Below, one piece after another: positions 1-8,054 of a stretch of 53,947 nt of DNA. Origin of the DNA: JAPLDP01 sp964628285 (GTDB lineage: Bacteria; Bacteroidota; Bacteroidia; Bacteroidales; JAGONC01); contig CAZVNP010000019.1 of the NCBI GenBank assembly GCA_964628285.1, positions 1 to 53,947 on the forward strand, in the 5' to 3' direction. The stretch's first letter is position 1. The number at the start of each line of letters is the position of its first letter. The notes beneath the pieces are model-generated. The model was not told where the DNA came from. It did no database searches and worked only from the letters and a program-made list of their open reading frames with translations. The translations under genes and the position numbers were made by a program.

Positions 1-2331
1 TTTCATCAGGTTTTTCTCACCGGTCCTGACGTGGAGGAAATAGATGCCGTTGGTGGCACGGCTCAGATCCACAACGGTGCTGTAATGACCGTTCACCGGC
101 AGGTCAGCCTGCCTGTATACAACGGAATTCAGCGTATTCAGGATGCTGAAGGAGATCATCTCATTTCCGGTGGTGTTGATGTCAATCCTGAAGTTACCGG
201 TATTTGGATTGGGTGATATTCTGATGACCGGGTCCCCGGCATGTTCATCGATGCCAACGGTGTTAACGACCGTCACATCGAATCCGTCGGACCACTCACT
301 TTCGCCACACTGATTCATGCCTTTAACTTTGACGGTAGCCGTGCCCAGGAAATTTTCATTCCAGGTGACCTGGCTTTCGAGCAGGCTGATGGTCACCAGC
401 TCTCCTGCATTGGCCGGTTCCAGGCTCCATTCATAGTTGGTCGAATTGGCGCTTCCAGTGGTGGTATAGTCGGTGATCTGCGTGTAATAAAGGTCGACAT
501 AATCAGGTCCTGTGGGAGTGCCCGGCACTTCAGGCAGATAAATAATGCCTACCGTTGAGGTCCCTGCCATCTCATTTATACAGCCATACTCGATATTGGT
601 GCCGACAGCGGTATAATCACCCACGCCGGTCTGGTCACCGAAGCTGATGGGCTCGCCTGTCCCCTGGACGATGACTCCCGTAGCCGTCCCGTCAAGGTAA
701 AGCTCATATTCACAATCCTGTTGTGATCCTTCGAGGCTGATTTCGATGCCCTGCGTTCCCTCGCAATACAATCCGCCACCGGAAATATTGTATATGGTTG
801 GATTGGCGACCGTCGACACCTCGGCTGAGCCATTCATAGCCGTAGAACAGGTGGTTTCGGGATCCGTTCCCATGGCGGTGTAAAGTCCCGGTTCATTGAT
901 AAGTCCGAAATCGACAGGGGCACCGGTTCCGGAAACGACAATACCCGTAGCCACATCATCAAGGTAAAGCTCATACTCGACACCTTCTTCCGAATTGCTT
1001 AGTCCTATGTTAACACCGTCACCACCTTCACAGAAGGTACCGCCGCCGGTCAGGTCGTAGGGTGCAGGAGGTGCTGAGACCGTTACAAACAACGTGTCGG
1101 AGAAATCACTCTCACCGCAGCCGTTAACCGCTTTAGCATTCAATCCGGCAACGCCCGTAAATGCATTCACCCAGTTCACGGTGATGGTGGAGCCATTGCC
1201 CATGATAAGGCCTGCTGTTGAAGGGGTGAGAGCCCAGACATAATAAGCGGCCTGGGGCACGGGTGTGACACTGTACTCGGTGTTGGGCGGATTTTTGCAC
1301 AGTTGTGTGTTGCCCTCGGGCTGCGAAGGGGTGCCGGGGGCTTCACTGCCCACAAAGATATAACCGGCTTTGGTGAGATCATCGGACGTGTATCCGTCGG
1401 TGATGTGAAGGGAGACATCGTAAGTGCCGGGCGTGTCATAAACAACGACCGGATTCTGCTGCGTCGACGTCGGCGGGGTGCCTCCGGGAAAAGTCCATTG
1501 ATATTGTATGTTGCATCCCAGCGAGTTATCGGTGAAGTGGACGGTGCTGCCCTGGCAGATAACCGTTTCATCGGCTGTAAAATCAGCCTCGACAGGCGGT
1601 GGCGTTAACTGGTTCAGCTTGACTTTCATGCCCTGGTAGATTTCCTTGTTTGAGTTGTACTGGATGAAGGCGACCAGCTCACATTCATCGGGATCCCATC
1701 CGCTGTTCAATGTGAACGAATAATTGATGACCTGCTGGTTATTGGTCAGGTTCAGGGTGGTTCCGTTTTCATCCGGTAACATAAGCCTGTTCACCCAGTT
1801 GCATTCGGTCAGGCAAAACCAGGTAACCTGTATGTGTGATTCCGTCAGGACAAAGTGAACCTTGCAGTTGGACGTATTCGAACTGGATACTTTGGTTACG
1901 GTGAGGGTGACAAAGTAATCGTCGCCGGTATGACATCCTTCCATTTCGAGTGTAAATGCTGACGGAACAGCTATGCGCTGATTGTACAGATCGAGATAAG
2001 CAGGATAGACGGGTCCCGGAATGTTGGGGCAGGCATAACCCCCTTCGTACTCCAGGATGCCATCGAAATGGGCCGTTGGATAACCCCCTACACCGTAATA
2101 ACTGTTTCGGGCATTGGAATATTGATTGGCATAGGTATCCCCGTTATGGTTTTCAATCACCGCAACGGATTTTCCTTCCTCAACCATCTGATCGGCAGCA
2201 GCGGCGGCTCCGGGGCAATATTGGCACCATGTGCCGGTGGCTATTTCAAGGATGACCTTATCCCTTGGGACTTGCGCCATGGTTAACAGGCCCGGTATCA
2301 GTATGGTTAAAAGTAAAAGTAATCGTTTCAT
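1..2331 (-). CDS. Omp28/thioredoxin-like surface protein with PKD domain and T9SS sorting domain (3'-partial)
   Basis: The reading frame is open for 777 codons from ATG at 2331 to the first base of the window, so only the last few residues are missing. It starts with a signal peptide (MKRLLLLLTILIPGLLTMAQ). Residues of about 25-230 resemble the Omp28-related/thioredoxin-like domain, with a CxxC in TGTWCQYCPGA near residue 35. A PKD-like domain follows (DNSLGCNIQYQWTFPGGTPP, then the YDTPGTYDVSLHITD strand). Next come an Ig-like segment, two tandem 89-residue repeats, another Ig-like segment and a C-terminal sorting domain (ISPNPNTGNFRIDI...GIYFLHVRTGEK). In this family the sorting domain directs export through the type IX system to the cell surface. 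Function beyond surface location is unknown; the CxxC suggests a thiol-disulfide role or a structural disulfide. The start is well placed 30 bp after a promoter-like region. Confidence 0.88.
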   Translation of the reverse strand, partial: MKRLLLLLTILIPGLLTMAQVPRDKVILEIATGTWCQYCPGAAAAADQMVEEGKSVAVIENHNGDTYANQYSNARNSYYGVGGYPTAHFDGILEYEGGYACPNIPGPVYPAYLDLYNQRIAVPSAFTLEMEGCHTGDDYFVTLTVTKVSSSNTSNCKVHFVLTESHIQVTWFCLTECNWVNRLMLPDENGTTLNLTNNQQVINYSFTLNSGWDPDECELVAFIQYNSNKEIYQGMKVKLNQLTPPPVEADFTADETVICQGSTVHFTDNSLGCNIQYQWTFPGGTPPTSTQQNPVVVYDTPGTYDVSLHITDGYTSDDLTKAGYIFVGSEAPGTPSQPEGNTQLCKNPPNTEYSVTPVPQAAYYVWALTPSTAGLIMGNGSTITVNWVNAFTGVAGLNAKAVNGCGESDFSDTLFVTVSAPPAPYDLTGGGTFCEGGDGVNIGLSNSEEGVEYELYLDDVATGIVVSGTGAPVDFGLINEPGLYTAMGTDPETTCSTAMNGSAEVSTVANPTIYNISGGGLYCEGTQGIEISLEGSQQDCEYELYLDGTATGVIVQGTGEPISFGDQTGVGDYTAVGTNIEYGCINEMAGTSTVGIIYLPEVPGTPTGPDYVDLYYTQITDYTTTGSANSTNYEWSLEPANAGELVTISLLESQVTWNENFLGTATVKVKGMNQCGESEWSDGFDVTVVNTVGIDEHAGDPVIRISPNPNTGNFRIDINTTGNEMISFSILNTLNSVVYRQADLPVNGHYSTVVDLSRATNGIYFLHVRTGEKNLMK
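526..1059 (-). repeat. two tandem 89-codon repeats inside the T9SS surface protein
   Basis: Two consecutive units of 267 bp (1059-793 and 792-526) encode related domains. Each begins Y-x-(L/I)-(T/S)-GGG-x-(F/Y)-CEG and contains EYELYLD near the middle and a YTA-(M/V)-GT strand later. They are still similar at DNA level: a 17-nt stretch at 692-708 recurs exactly at 959-975, a spacing of 267 bp. This points to an internal duplication of an adhesin-like Ig/fibronectin-type module. Confidence 0.8.
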
Positions 2332-2367
2332 GGTTTTCTCTTTTTTAGTTTGTTATGATTTGATACT

Positions 2368-2388
2368 CAAATTTATATGTCAAATTTA
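2368..2388 (-). promoter_or_regulatory. tandem -7 promoter elements upstream of the T9SS surface gene
   Basis: On the minus strand TAAATTTG occurs twice, at 2388-2381 and 2375-2368. Both match the Bacteroidota -7 consensus TAnnTTTG. They lie 37-57 bp upstream of the ATG at 2331 in a very AT-rich stretch. No good -33 TTTG was seen at the usual 19-21 bp spacing, so this is a moderate call. Confidence 0.45.
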
Positions 2389-2557
2389 ATGAAAAAAATG
2401 ATATTCTTTGTTTTTTTAACTCATATCAAATAATTTAAATTTAATCCAAATAAAAAATTAAATGGTATGCACTTATCCCGCGACGTGAATGGCAACTTGT
2501 ATTTATTTTTTTTCACTACGACAGGAAGTGTTACACCAGCTTTTGACCCGTATCATT

Positions 2558-3817
2558 TCATATCAGATCGAGTCGGTTCGTATCGAGTTTGATAAAAATA
2601 AAGAGCAAGACCGTAAAAGCCCACAGGGACGATCCGCCGTAGCTCAGGAACGGCAGTGGGATGCCGATGACGGGTGCCAGACCTATGGTCATGCCGATGT
2701 TCACCATAAAATGAAAAAACAGGATAGAGGCCAGGCTGTAGCCGTAAATTCGGCTGTAAACGGACCGTTGGCGTTCCGAGAGCTGTATGATGCGTATGAG
2801 CAATCCGGTGTACAGGGCTATCACAATGAGGCAGCCCGTGAAACCCCACTCTTCGCCGACGGTGCAAAATATGAAATCGGTGCTTTGCTCGGGTACAAAA
2901 TCGAATTTGGTTTGTGTTCCTTTTAAAAATCCTTTCCCGAAAAGGCCTCCTGATCCGATGGCAATTTTCGACTGGTTGAGGTTATAACCTGCCCCCCTGG
3001 GATCGAAATTAGCGCTGAGCATGGCGTAGACACGGCTCTGCTGGTAAGGTTTCAGCAAATGACCGAAGGCATAGTTCACCGACAGGATCAGCCCTGCCGC
3101 CAGCACGAATAGGCCGAGGGTCGTCAGGATACGGCGCCGGGTGATACGCCTGAAGAATATCGATAACAGGGCGATGCCGGTCACGATACCTAACAAAATG
3201 AATTTATCGATGAGCAGCGTCATGACAAATAACGCAACCACTGCGGCACCGATGATGAGTAACCGTCCCGGCATGCCTTCCCTGAAGAAAACAAGGAAAA
3301 AGGCGACATAGGTGATGGCCGATCCGGTATCATGTTCCAGCAGGATCAGAAGTGTCGGGCAAAGCATGATTAGTAAGGCAAAGATCTTGGTCTTCAATTT
3401 CCGGAGATCGAGATCCATGGAACTGAGGTACCGGGCCAATGCCAGAGTGGTGCCTACTTTGGCGAACTCGGAGGGCTGAAACCCGAAGGCACCTATCTGA
3501 AACCAGGAGTGTGATCCGGCCACCACTTTACCGGCAAACAAGACCAGTACCAACAGGAAGATCATGAAAAGGTATATGGGGAATGAAAAGGCCGTGAAGA
3601 ATTTTGAGTCGAAAAGAAGTATGATCAGGGCCAATAGCAATGAGGTGAGCATCCATATCATCTGGCGCCCGTAATTCTGGCTCAGATCAAAGATGCTTTT
3701 GTGTTCCTCGCTGTATACGGCGGCGTAAATGTTCACCCATCCGATGACAATGAGAACGAGGAACATGACCACCAGGGGCCAGTCGACCTTGTAAAATATG
3801 TCGTTCTCTCTTTTCAT
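2558..3817 (-). CDS. rodA: RodA, elongasome SEDS peptidoglycan glycosyltransferase
   Basis: This is a polytopic membrane protein of 419 residues, the usual size for RodA. It polymerises lipid II glycan strands in the inner membrane for cell elongation, together with PBP2. SEDS-family signatures are visible: GSHSWFQIGAFGFQPSEFAK near residues 101-120, the HDTGSA segment, the FVPEQSTDFIFCTVGEEWG loop and the late PFLSYGGSS motif. The start codon overlaps the end of mrdA by 4 bp (ATGA), the usual mrdA-rodA arrangement, so the two proteins are translated from one message. FtsW is the alternative within the family, but the pairing with a PBP2-type transpeptidase makes RodA the better name. Confidence 0.95.
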   Translation of the reverse strand: MKRENDIFYKVDWPLVVMFLVLIVIGWVNIYAAVYSEEHKSIFDLSQNYGRQMIWMLTSLLLALIILLFDSKFFTAFSFPIYLFMIFLLVLVLFAGKVVAGSHSWFQIGAFGFQPSEFAKVGTTLALARYLSSMDLDLRKLKTKIFALLIMLCPTLLILLEHDTGSAITYVAFFLVFFREGMPGRLLIIGAAVVALFVMTLLIDKFILLGIVTGIALLSIFFRRITRRRILTTLGLFVLAAGLILSVNYAFGHLLKPYQQSRVYAMLSANFDPRGAGYNLNQSKIAIGSGGLFGKGFLKGTQTKFDFVPEQSTDFIFCTVGEEWGFTGCLIVIALYTGLLIRIIQLSERQRSVYSRIYGYSLASILFFHFMVNIGMTIGLAPVIGIPLPFLSYGGSSLWAFTVLLFIFIKLDTNRLDLI

Positions 3818-5616
3818 GGGCTCTCAATGAGATTGCCGTTCATGATACGTTCTTCCACCCAGGGACGCCTGGTGGCTTCGTTAAGGTATTTCTCAATCAT
3901 CAGGGTGGTGATGGGTGCTGCCCATGTCGCCCCGAAACCGGCATTCTCAACGACCACCGCCAGCGCTATTTTGGGATGGTCCTTGGGTGCAAAGGCAATG
4001 AAGATGGAATGGCCTTTTCCATGTGGGTTTTCGGCCGTGCCTGTCTTGCCGCAGATATCCAGGCTGTCTACTTTATAGGCCCGTGCCGTGCCCATGCTGC
4101 CTTCAAATACATTGTACATACCCTGTACAATAAGGTTAAAATATTTTGGATCGATGGTGGTGTTCTTTTTTATCCATCCAATGCCTCCCTGTCCTTCAAT
4201 GGATTTAAGCAGGTGGGGCACATAATAATAACCCCTGTTGGCAATGATGGTCACATAATTGGCCAGCTGCAGCGGTGTGACGAGGATCTCACCCTGCCCG
4301 ATCGAAAGTGAACGGATGGTCATGGCACGCCAGCCCTTGACACCGAAATATTTATCGAAATAGTCGCATTTCGGAATAAATCCCGTTCCTTCATTGAAAA
4401 TATCACTCTCGAAGGTATGGCCGAAACCGAAGTTTAACACATAATTTCGCCATATATTAAAACTCTGGTGTATGTCCTTTTTCTCATTCATGATTGAATT
4501 AAAGGTTCTCCAGAAATAAGGGTTGCATGACACTTCAATGGCACCAAGCATGTTCAGCGGGGCGGGATGGGAATGGCTGCATTTGATGGGTTGGCTGGCG
4601 GTGCCGTTGCATGGAAAGCGGGTCTCGGGGGTGCAGGTGCCTTCCTGCAGGGCAATGAGTGCATTCATCAGTTTGAAGGTGGATCCGGGCGGATAGGTGG
4701 CGGCAAGAGCCCTGTTGAAGAGCGGCTCCAGTGTGTCTTTCTCGAGAAGCTCATAGTTGCGGCTTCTGATCCTGCCAACCAGGAGGTTGGGATCATAGGA
4801 AGGACTCGATACCAGGCAGAGTATCTCACCCGACGACGGTTCAATGGCTACAATGCTGCCTTTTTTATGGGCCATCAGCTGTTCGCCATAGGCCTGCAGC
4901 TCCACATCAATAGTGATGGTGAGGTCTTTGCCTTTCACAGCCGCCGTGTCGTATTTCCCTTTCTGGAAGCTTCCTTTCTCACGGTTGAAAACGTCGACCA
5001 GGATCCTTTTTACACCGTTGACTCCCCGGAGCTCTTTCTCATATGTTTTTTCCAGGCCGCTGATGCCGAGGTAGTCACCGGGTTTGTAATAGGGATCCCT
5101 TTCCACGGTGGCGTTATCCACTTCACCGATGTATCCCAGTGTATGAGCTGCAATAGGATAGGCATAACTTCTCAATATCCTTGACTGCACGTAGAAGCCG
5201 GGATAGCGGAACAACTTTTCCTGGAGGTAACCGTAGGTTTCTTTGGAGAGTTGTTTTTCAATGACTGAAGCCTTACGGGTGGAATATTCCCTGATGCTTT
5301 TCAGGCGTTTGACAAAAATGTCCTTATCGACACCTATCAAACTGCAGAGCTCCAGTGTGTCGAAGGGGCGAACCTGGTCGGGAATGACCATCAGATCATA
5401 GGCGGCCTCATTATAGACCAACAATCTGCCTTTGCGGTCATAGATGAGACCCCGGGCAGGGTATTGGGTCACCACACGGATCACATTGTTTTGGGCCGAA
5501 AGCAGGTAATCCCTATTAATGATCTGAATATAAAATAATTTGGCGACGAAGATGAACCCGACGGCGATGAATATACCAATGACAACATATTTCCGGTCAG
5601 CGTAAGAATTTTTCAT
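3814..5616 (-). CDS. mrdA: Penicillin-binding protein 2 (MrdA), elongasome transpeptidase
   Basis: This class B PBP of 600 residues crosslinks peptidoglycan during elongation, in complex with RodA. It has one N-terminal membrane anchor (about residues 11-30), a dimerisation/pedestal domain, and a transpeptidase domain with the three catalytic motifs in order: STFK with active Ser312 and Lys315, SCN at about 363-365, and KTGT at about 524-527. The SxN motif is present as SCN. The GKTGTAENPHGKGHSIF context is typical of Bacteroidota PBP2. It is first in the pair with rodA; the promoter-like element at 5654-5661 probably serves both. No mreCD genes lie upstream in this window; the next gene upstream is a heat-shock gene with its own terminator. 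Confidence 0.95.
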   Translation of the reverse strand: MKNSYADRKYVVIGIFIAVGFIFVAKLFYIQIINRDYLLSAQNNVIRVVTQYPARGLIYDRKGRLLVYNEAAYDLMVIPDQVRPFDTLELCSLIGVDKDIFVKRLKSIREYSTRKASVIEKQLSKETYGYLQEKLFRYPGFYVQSRILRSYAYPIAAHTLGYIGEVDNATVERDPYYKPGDYLGISGLEKTYEKELRGVNGVKRILVDVFNREKGSFQKGKYDTAAVKGKDLTITIDVELQAYGEQLMAHKKGSIVAIEPSSGEILCLVSSPSYDPNLLVGRIRSRNYELLEKDTLEPLFNRALAATYPPGSTFKLMNALIALQEGTCTPETRFPCNGTASQPIKCSHSHPAPLNMLGAIEVSCNPYFWRTFNSIMNEKKDIHQSFNIWRNYVLNFGFGHTFESDIFNEGTGFIPKCDYFDKYFGVKGWRAMTIRSLSIGQGEILVTPLQLANYVTIIANRGYYYVPHLLKSIEGQGGIGWIKKNTTIDPKYFNLIVQGMYNVFEGSMGTARAYKVDSLDICGKTGTAENPHGKGHSIFIAFAPKDHPKIALAVVVENAGFGATWAAPITTLMIEKYLNEATRRPWVEERIMNGNLIESP

Positions 5617-5653
5617 TGGATACCTTTAACTAATCCGGAGGGGACCTGTGGTG

Positions 5654-5661
5654 CAAAATTA
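5654..5661 (-). promoter_or_regulatory. -7 promoter element for mrdA-rodA
   Basis: The minus strand reads TAATTTTG here, a perfect match to the Bacteroidota -7 element TAnnTTTG, 38-45 bp before the mrdA ATG. A TTG lies about 23 bp further upstream, slightly wider than usual for the -33 element. Confidence 0.5.
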
Positions 5662-5709
5662 ATCTATTTCGTAAAGAAGGTTTACAACGGGTCACTATAT
5701 TATAAATAA

Positions 5710-5735
5710 AAAGGACGGCCAGCTGACCGTCCTTT
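5710..5735 (-). terminator. rho-independent terminator of the hsp20 gene
   Basis: A 9-bp perfect stem (AAAGGACGG / CCGTCCTTT) closes an 8-nt loop. On the minus strand it is followed by TTATTTATAATA. It lies 28 bp past the stop codon of the small heat-shock gene and before mrdA, so it separates the two transcription units. Confidence 0.8.
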
Positions 5736-5762
5736 CATGCCGATTGGTGGTATGTATCCTGA

Positions 5763-6194
5763 TTATTCGATGGCTATTTCCCTGGCGGGTTTTATTTTGG
5801 CTTCTTCTTTTTTCGGGATTGTGATTTGAAGGACCCCGTCTTTATGTGAAGCCTTGATGTGATTGGTATCGACCGAATTGGGTAAAGAGAATGAACGGCA
5901 GAACTTGCTGTAGCTGAATTCCCTCCGCATGAATTGACCATCTTTCTCTTCCGCTGAATCTTCTTTCTCGCTCGAAATGGTCAGGGTATTGTTTTCAAGA
6001 TTGATCTTGAAATCCTCTTTTTTCAATCCGGGTGCAGCCACATCAACCCTGAAGTCATCCTTGCCTTCAATAATATTGACCGCCGGTGTGCTGATACCTG
6101 TCCAGTCATTCATAAAATCGGAAAACACATCCCTGCCAAAAAAGTCATTGACAATGCTCGGTAACGTGCTTCTATGCCTGATGATCGGTAACAT
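5763..6194 (-). CDS. Small heat-shock protein, Hsp20/alpha-crystallin family
   Basis: This cytoplasmic ATP-independent holdase has 143 residues, standard for bacterial Hsp20. The alpha-crystallin domain covers about residues 33-135: PAVNIIEGKDDFRVDVAAPG opens it, and the GVLQITIPK strand with a following I-K-P tail closes it. The C-terminal IKPAREIAIE resembles the I-x-I anchoring motif. The start is fixed by a strong Shine-Dalgarno sequence, AGGAGGA at 6208-6202 with 7 nt spacing to the ATG, which is unusual in a phylum that mostly lacks such sites and suggests high translation. It is monocistronic, with a terminator at 5710-5735. Confidence 0.95.
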   Translation of the reverse strand: MLPIIRHRSTLPSIVNDFFGRDVFSDFMNDWTGISTPAVNIIEGKDDFRVDVAAPGLKKEDFKINLENNTLTISSEKEDSAEEKDGQFMRREFSYSKFCRSFSLPNSVDTNHIKASHKDGVLQITIPKKEEAKIKPAREIAIE

Positions 6195-6295
6195 GGTTAA
6201 ATCCTCCTATATTTTAATTAGACGTTTTGTTATGCGTCCCCCACTTAGTCAAATTACATACCAGGGCAAATTAACCGGTGTTTTTTATATAAAAG

Positions 6296-6351
6296 CTGAC
6301 AATATGGCATTATTTTTTCTTTTTATATAAATTATAATGCCATATTGTCAG
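6296..6351. terminator. 18-bp perfect inverted repeat, probable terminator
   Basis: Arms 6296-6313 and 6334-6351 are exact reverse complements of 18 bp, separated by a 20-nt AT-only loop apart from one C. The structure starts 6 bp after the stop of the Omp85-like gene (minus strand, stop at 6358-6360). On that strand it is followed by CTTTTATATAAAAAAC. It most likely terminates that transcript. It also sits 100 bp upstream of the hsp20 start, so a regulatory role there cannot be excluded. Confidence 0.6.
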
Positions 6352-6357
6352 TATTTA

Positions 6358-7704
6358 TCAGAATAAATTTCCAATGTTGATATACAATCCACTGGTGCCG
6401 TCGCGCGGATCCAGGGCAAAACCATAATCCAACGACACGATGAAATTATCGTTAAGGACGAATCGCAATCCTGCACCGGTACTGTAATGGAAACGATCTG
6501 TCTTAAGATCAAAATAATTATTGTAGATTTCGGTTGCAGGGAGTTTTGACTTATCTATGTACCTGTCCTGTACCACGCGTCCCATATCCAGGAATCCATA
6601 AAGGGCGATGTAGAAATTTTGTTTCAGAAGGGTGGTGGTCCATATTTTAAGGCGCGGTTCGACATTGAGCATGAGGGTGCCATCGCCGACGACACGGTTT
6701 CGCTTAATGCCCCTGAGTGATTTAGCCCCTCCCATACCGTCGTTATTGGTGGCGGTGGAAAATGAGCTGATCAGCAACGGATCAATATAAAACGGGGCCT
6801 TACCGGTTATAGTTCCCTGATATGAAACACGATAGGCCAATGTTAACCTGTTGAATATTAATGGGATATATTGCCGGTGGGTGATTTCGAGGCGGGTGAA
6901 GGCGAACTCGGTGTTACCGATGAAGGATGGAGCGGCAAGGATCACCATTTCTTCCCATAATCCCCGGTTGGGTGCCGGCTCGTTATCGCGCGTGTCATAA
7001 ATCAGCCCCCCCTTGAGATAGATGGTTTGTCCGCCGTCTTTCTCCCGGTCATCGATGAAACCCCAGGTGACATAACGGTCATAAAGCAGCGGCACATCGG
7101 GCAACCGTTTATCCTCAGGTTTACCTTTATTCAAACGCTCTATGTCGACGGTAGCTATTTTGAAATTATAATACGATATTCCGGCCAGCCATCTGAAGCG
7201 CCGTGACGTGATCCAACCCTGGAAATCGAGTAATGCCCTGAGTTGCTTCCGCTCATGACGGTAAAACATCCGCGAGATATAGTCCGGTGACTCGTCATCT
7301 TCAAAAGCCGGATCATAAGTCACCTCATAACCGTTAAAGCCATAGAAGTCAAGTGCTTTATCGGTCAGGTAGCTCAGGTCAACCGTCAGCCTCACATGTC
7401 GTGGCAGCAATGTCTTGGTATCATAAAAGATCTGGTTGACGCCGGTACCCCTTGTGAAACGCGACCATTCAACATAGATCATCTGATTGTAGTCGGGGTA
7501 TACCGACCCATCGCCAAAATCATTGAGCTGTCCGAGAACGCCATACTGGAATCCCATGTCAGCATCATAGGAGACGGCTGGAAGAACACCGATTCTCCAT
7601 CCTGTTTTTGCATCCGGCCGGAGGTTCAGGCTGTCGGATTGAGAGTTTCCAGGAAGATGAAAACAGATCAGAACAACAAAAAGAAACGTTAGCTTGTGCA
7701 TCAT
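6358..7704 (-). CDS. Outer-membrane beta-barrel protein of the BamA/TamA (Omp85) superfamily
   Basis: From ATG at 7704 this encodes 448 residues: a signal peptide (MMHKLTFLFVVLICFHLPGNSQS) and then a beta-barrel. The segment GGAKSLRGIKRNRVVGDG near residue 310-328 matches the Omp85 L6 loop motif (V/L-R-G-F/Y/I). The protein ends in alternating strands closing with F (INIGNLF). No POTRA domains are present, so it resembles the short surface-antigen D15 proteins of Bacteroidota rather than BamA itself. The frame is open upstream to 7911, but that extension is not signal-peptide-like and runs antisense-frame through another ORF, so the start at 7704 is chosen. Cargo is unknown. Confidence 0.8.
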   Translation of the reverse strand: MMHKLTFLFVVLICFHLPGNSQSDSLNLRPDAKTGWRIGVLPAVSYDADMGFQYGVLGQLNDFGDGSVYPDYNQMIYVEWSRFTRGTGVNQIFYDTKTLLPRHVRLTVDLSYLTDKALDFYGFNGYEVTYDPAFEDDESPDYISRMFYRHERKQLRALLDFQGWITSRRFRWLAGISYYNFKIATVDIERLNKGKPEDKRLPDVPLLYDRYVTWGFIDDREKDGGQTIYLKGGLIYDTRDNEPAPNRGLWEEMVILAAPSFIGNTEFAFTRLEITHRQYIPLIFNRLTLAYRVSYQGTITGKAPFYIDPLLISSFSTATNNDGMGGAKSLRGIKRNRVVGDGTLMLNVEPRLKIWTTTLLKQNFYIALYGFLDMGRVVQDRYIDKSKLPATEIYNNYFDLKTDRFHYSTGAGLRFVLNDNFIVSLDYGFALDPRDGTSGLYINIGNLF

Positions 7705-7727
7705 CAATGATTGAATGTCTGTGAATT

Positions 7728-7991
7728 TTAGTTGATCAGGCTGGCCATGGTGGCCCTGTTCGAAAGAATCCAGTGGAATGAAGCAATACCCGCCGGGATA
7801 ATGGTAAATCCGATGCCGGTGATGAACCTCATGAAATTCAACCTCCTGCCGGCTATCATGAAGTCTTTGTCCTTCTGGCGCCGTGATGCCCAGAATCCTA
7901 TGCCTATGCATATCACCACATACCCTGAGAGCAAAAGTATATCTGAGGTTGACAGTCTGCTGCCCAGGGTCAGGTCATGGATAAATGTCAT
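7728..7991 (-). pseudogene. N-terminal fragment of a sodium:solute symporter (SSS family), probable remnant
   Basis: This 87-codon frame encodes a hydrophobic segment, GYVVICIGIGFWASRRQKDK, then FMIAGRRL, and then a second hydrophobic stretch before a stop. The order TM1 - SRR - (D)F-x-x-AGR-x-L is the N-terminal signature of SSS-family symporters, which normally run to 450-600 residues with 13 or more membrane segments. Only about one sixth is present and no continuation was found in any frame before the Omp85-like gene, 23 bp downstream. It is therefore probably the stub left by a deletion. A short functional two-helix protein co-transcribed with the barrel gene is the alternative. Confidence 0.5.
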
Positions 7992-8054
7992 AAGGTTGAA
8001 AAATAAAGCGACAAATATACGAGCCTGTCAGTATATCAATGTGAATAAAAAGTC

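Noticed and set aside
7705..7911. N-terminal extension of the Omp85-like protein
   Set aside because: The 69 additional codons give a His-rich, non-signal sequence and lie over the symporter-like frame in another frame. The start at 7704 gives a clear signal peptide.
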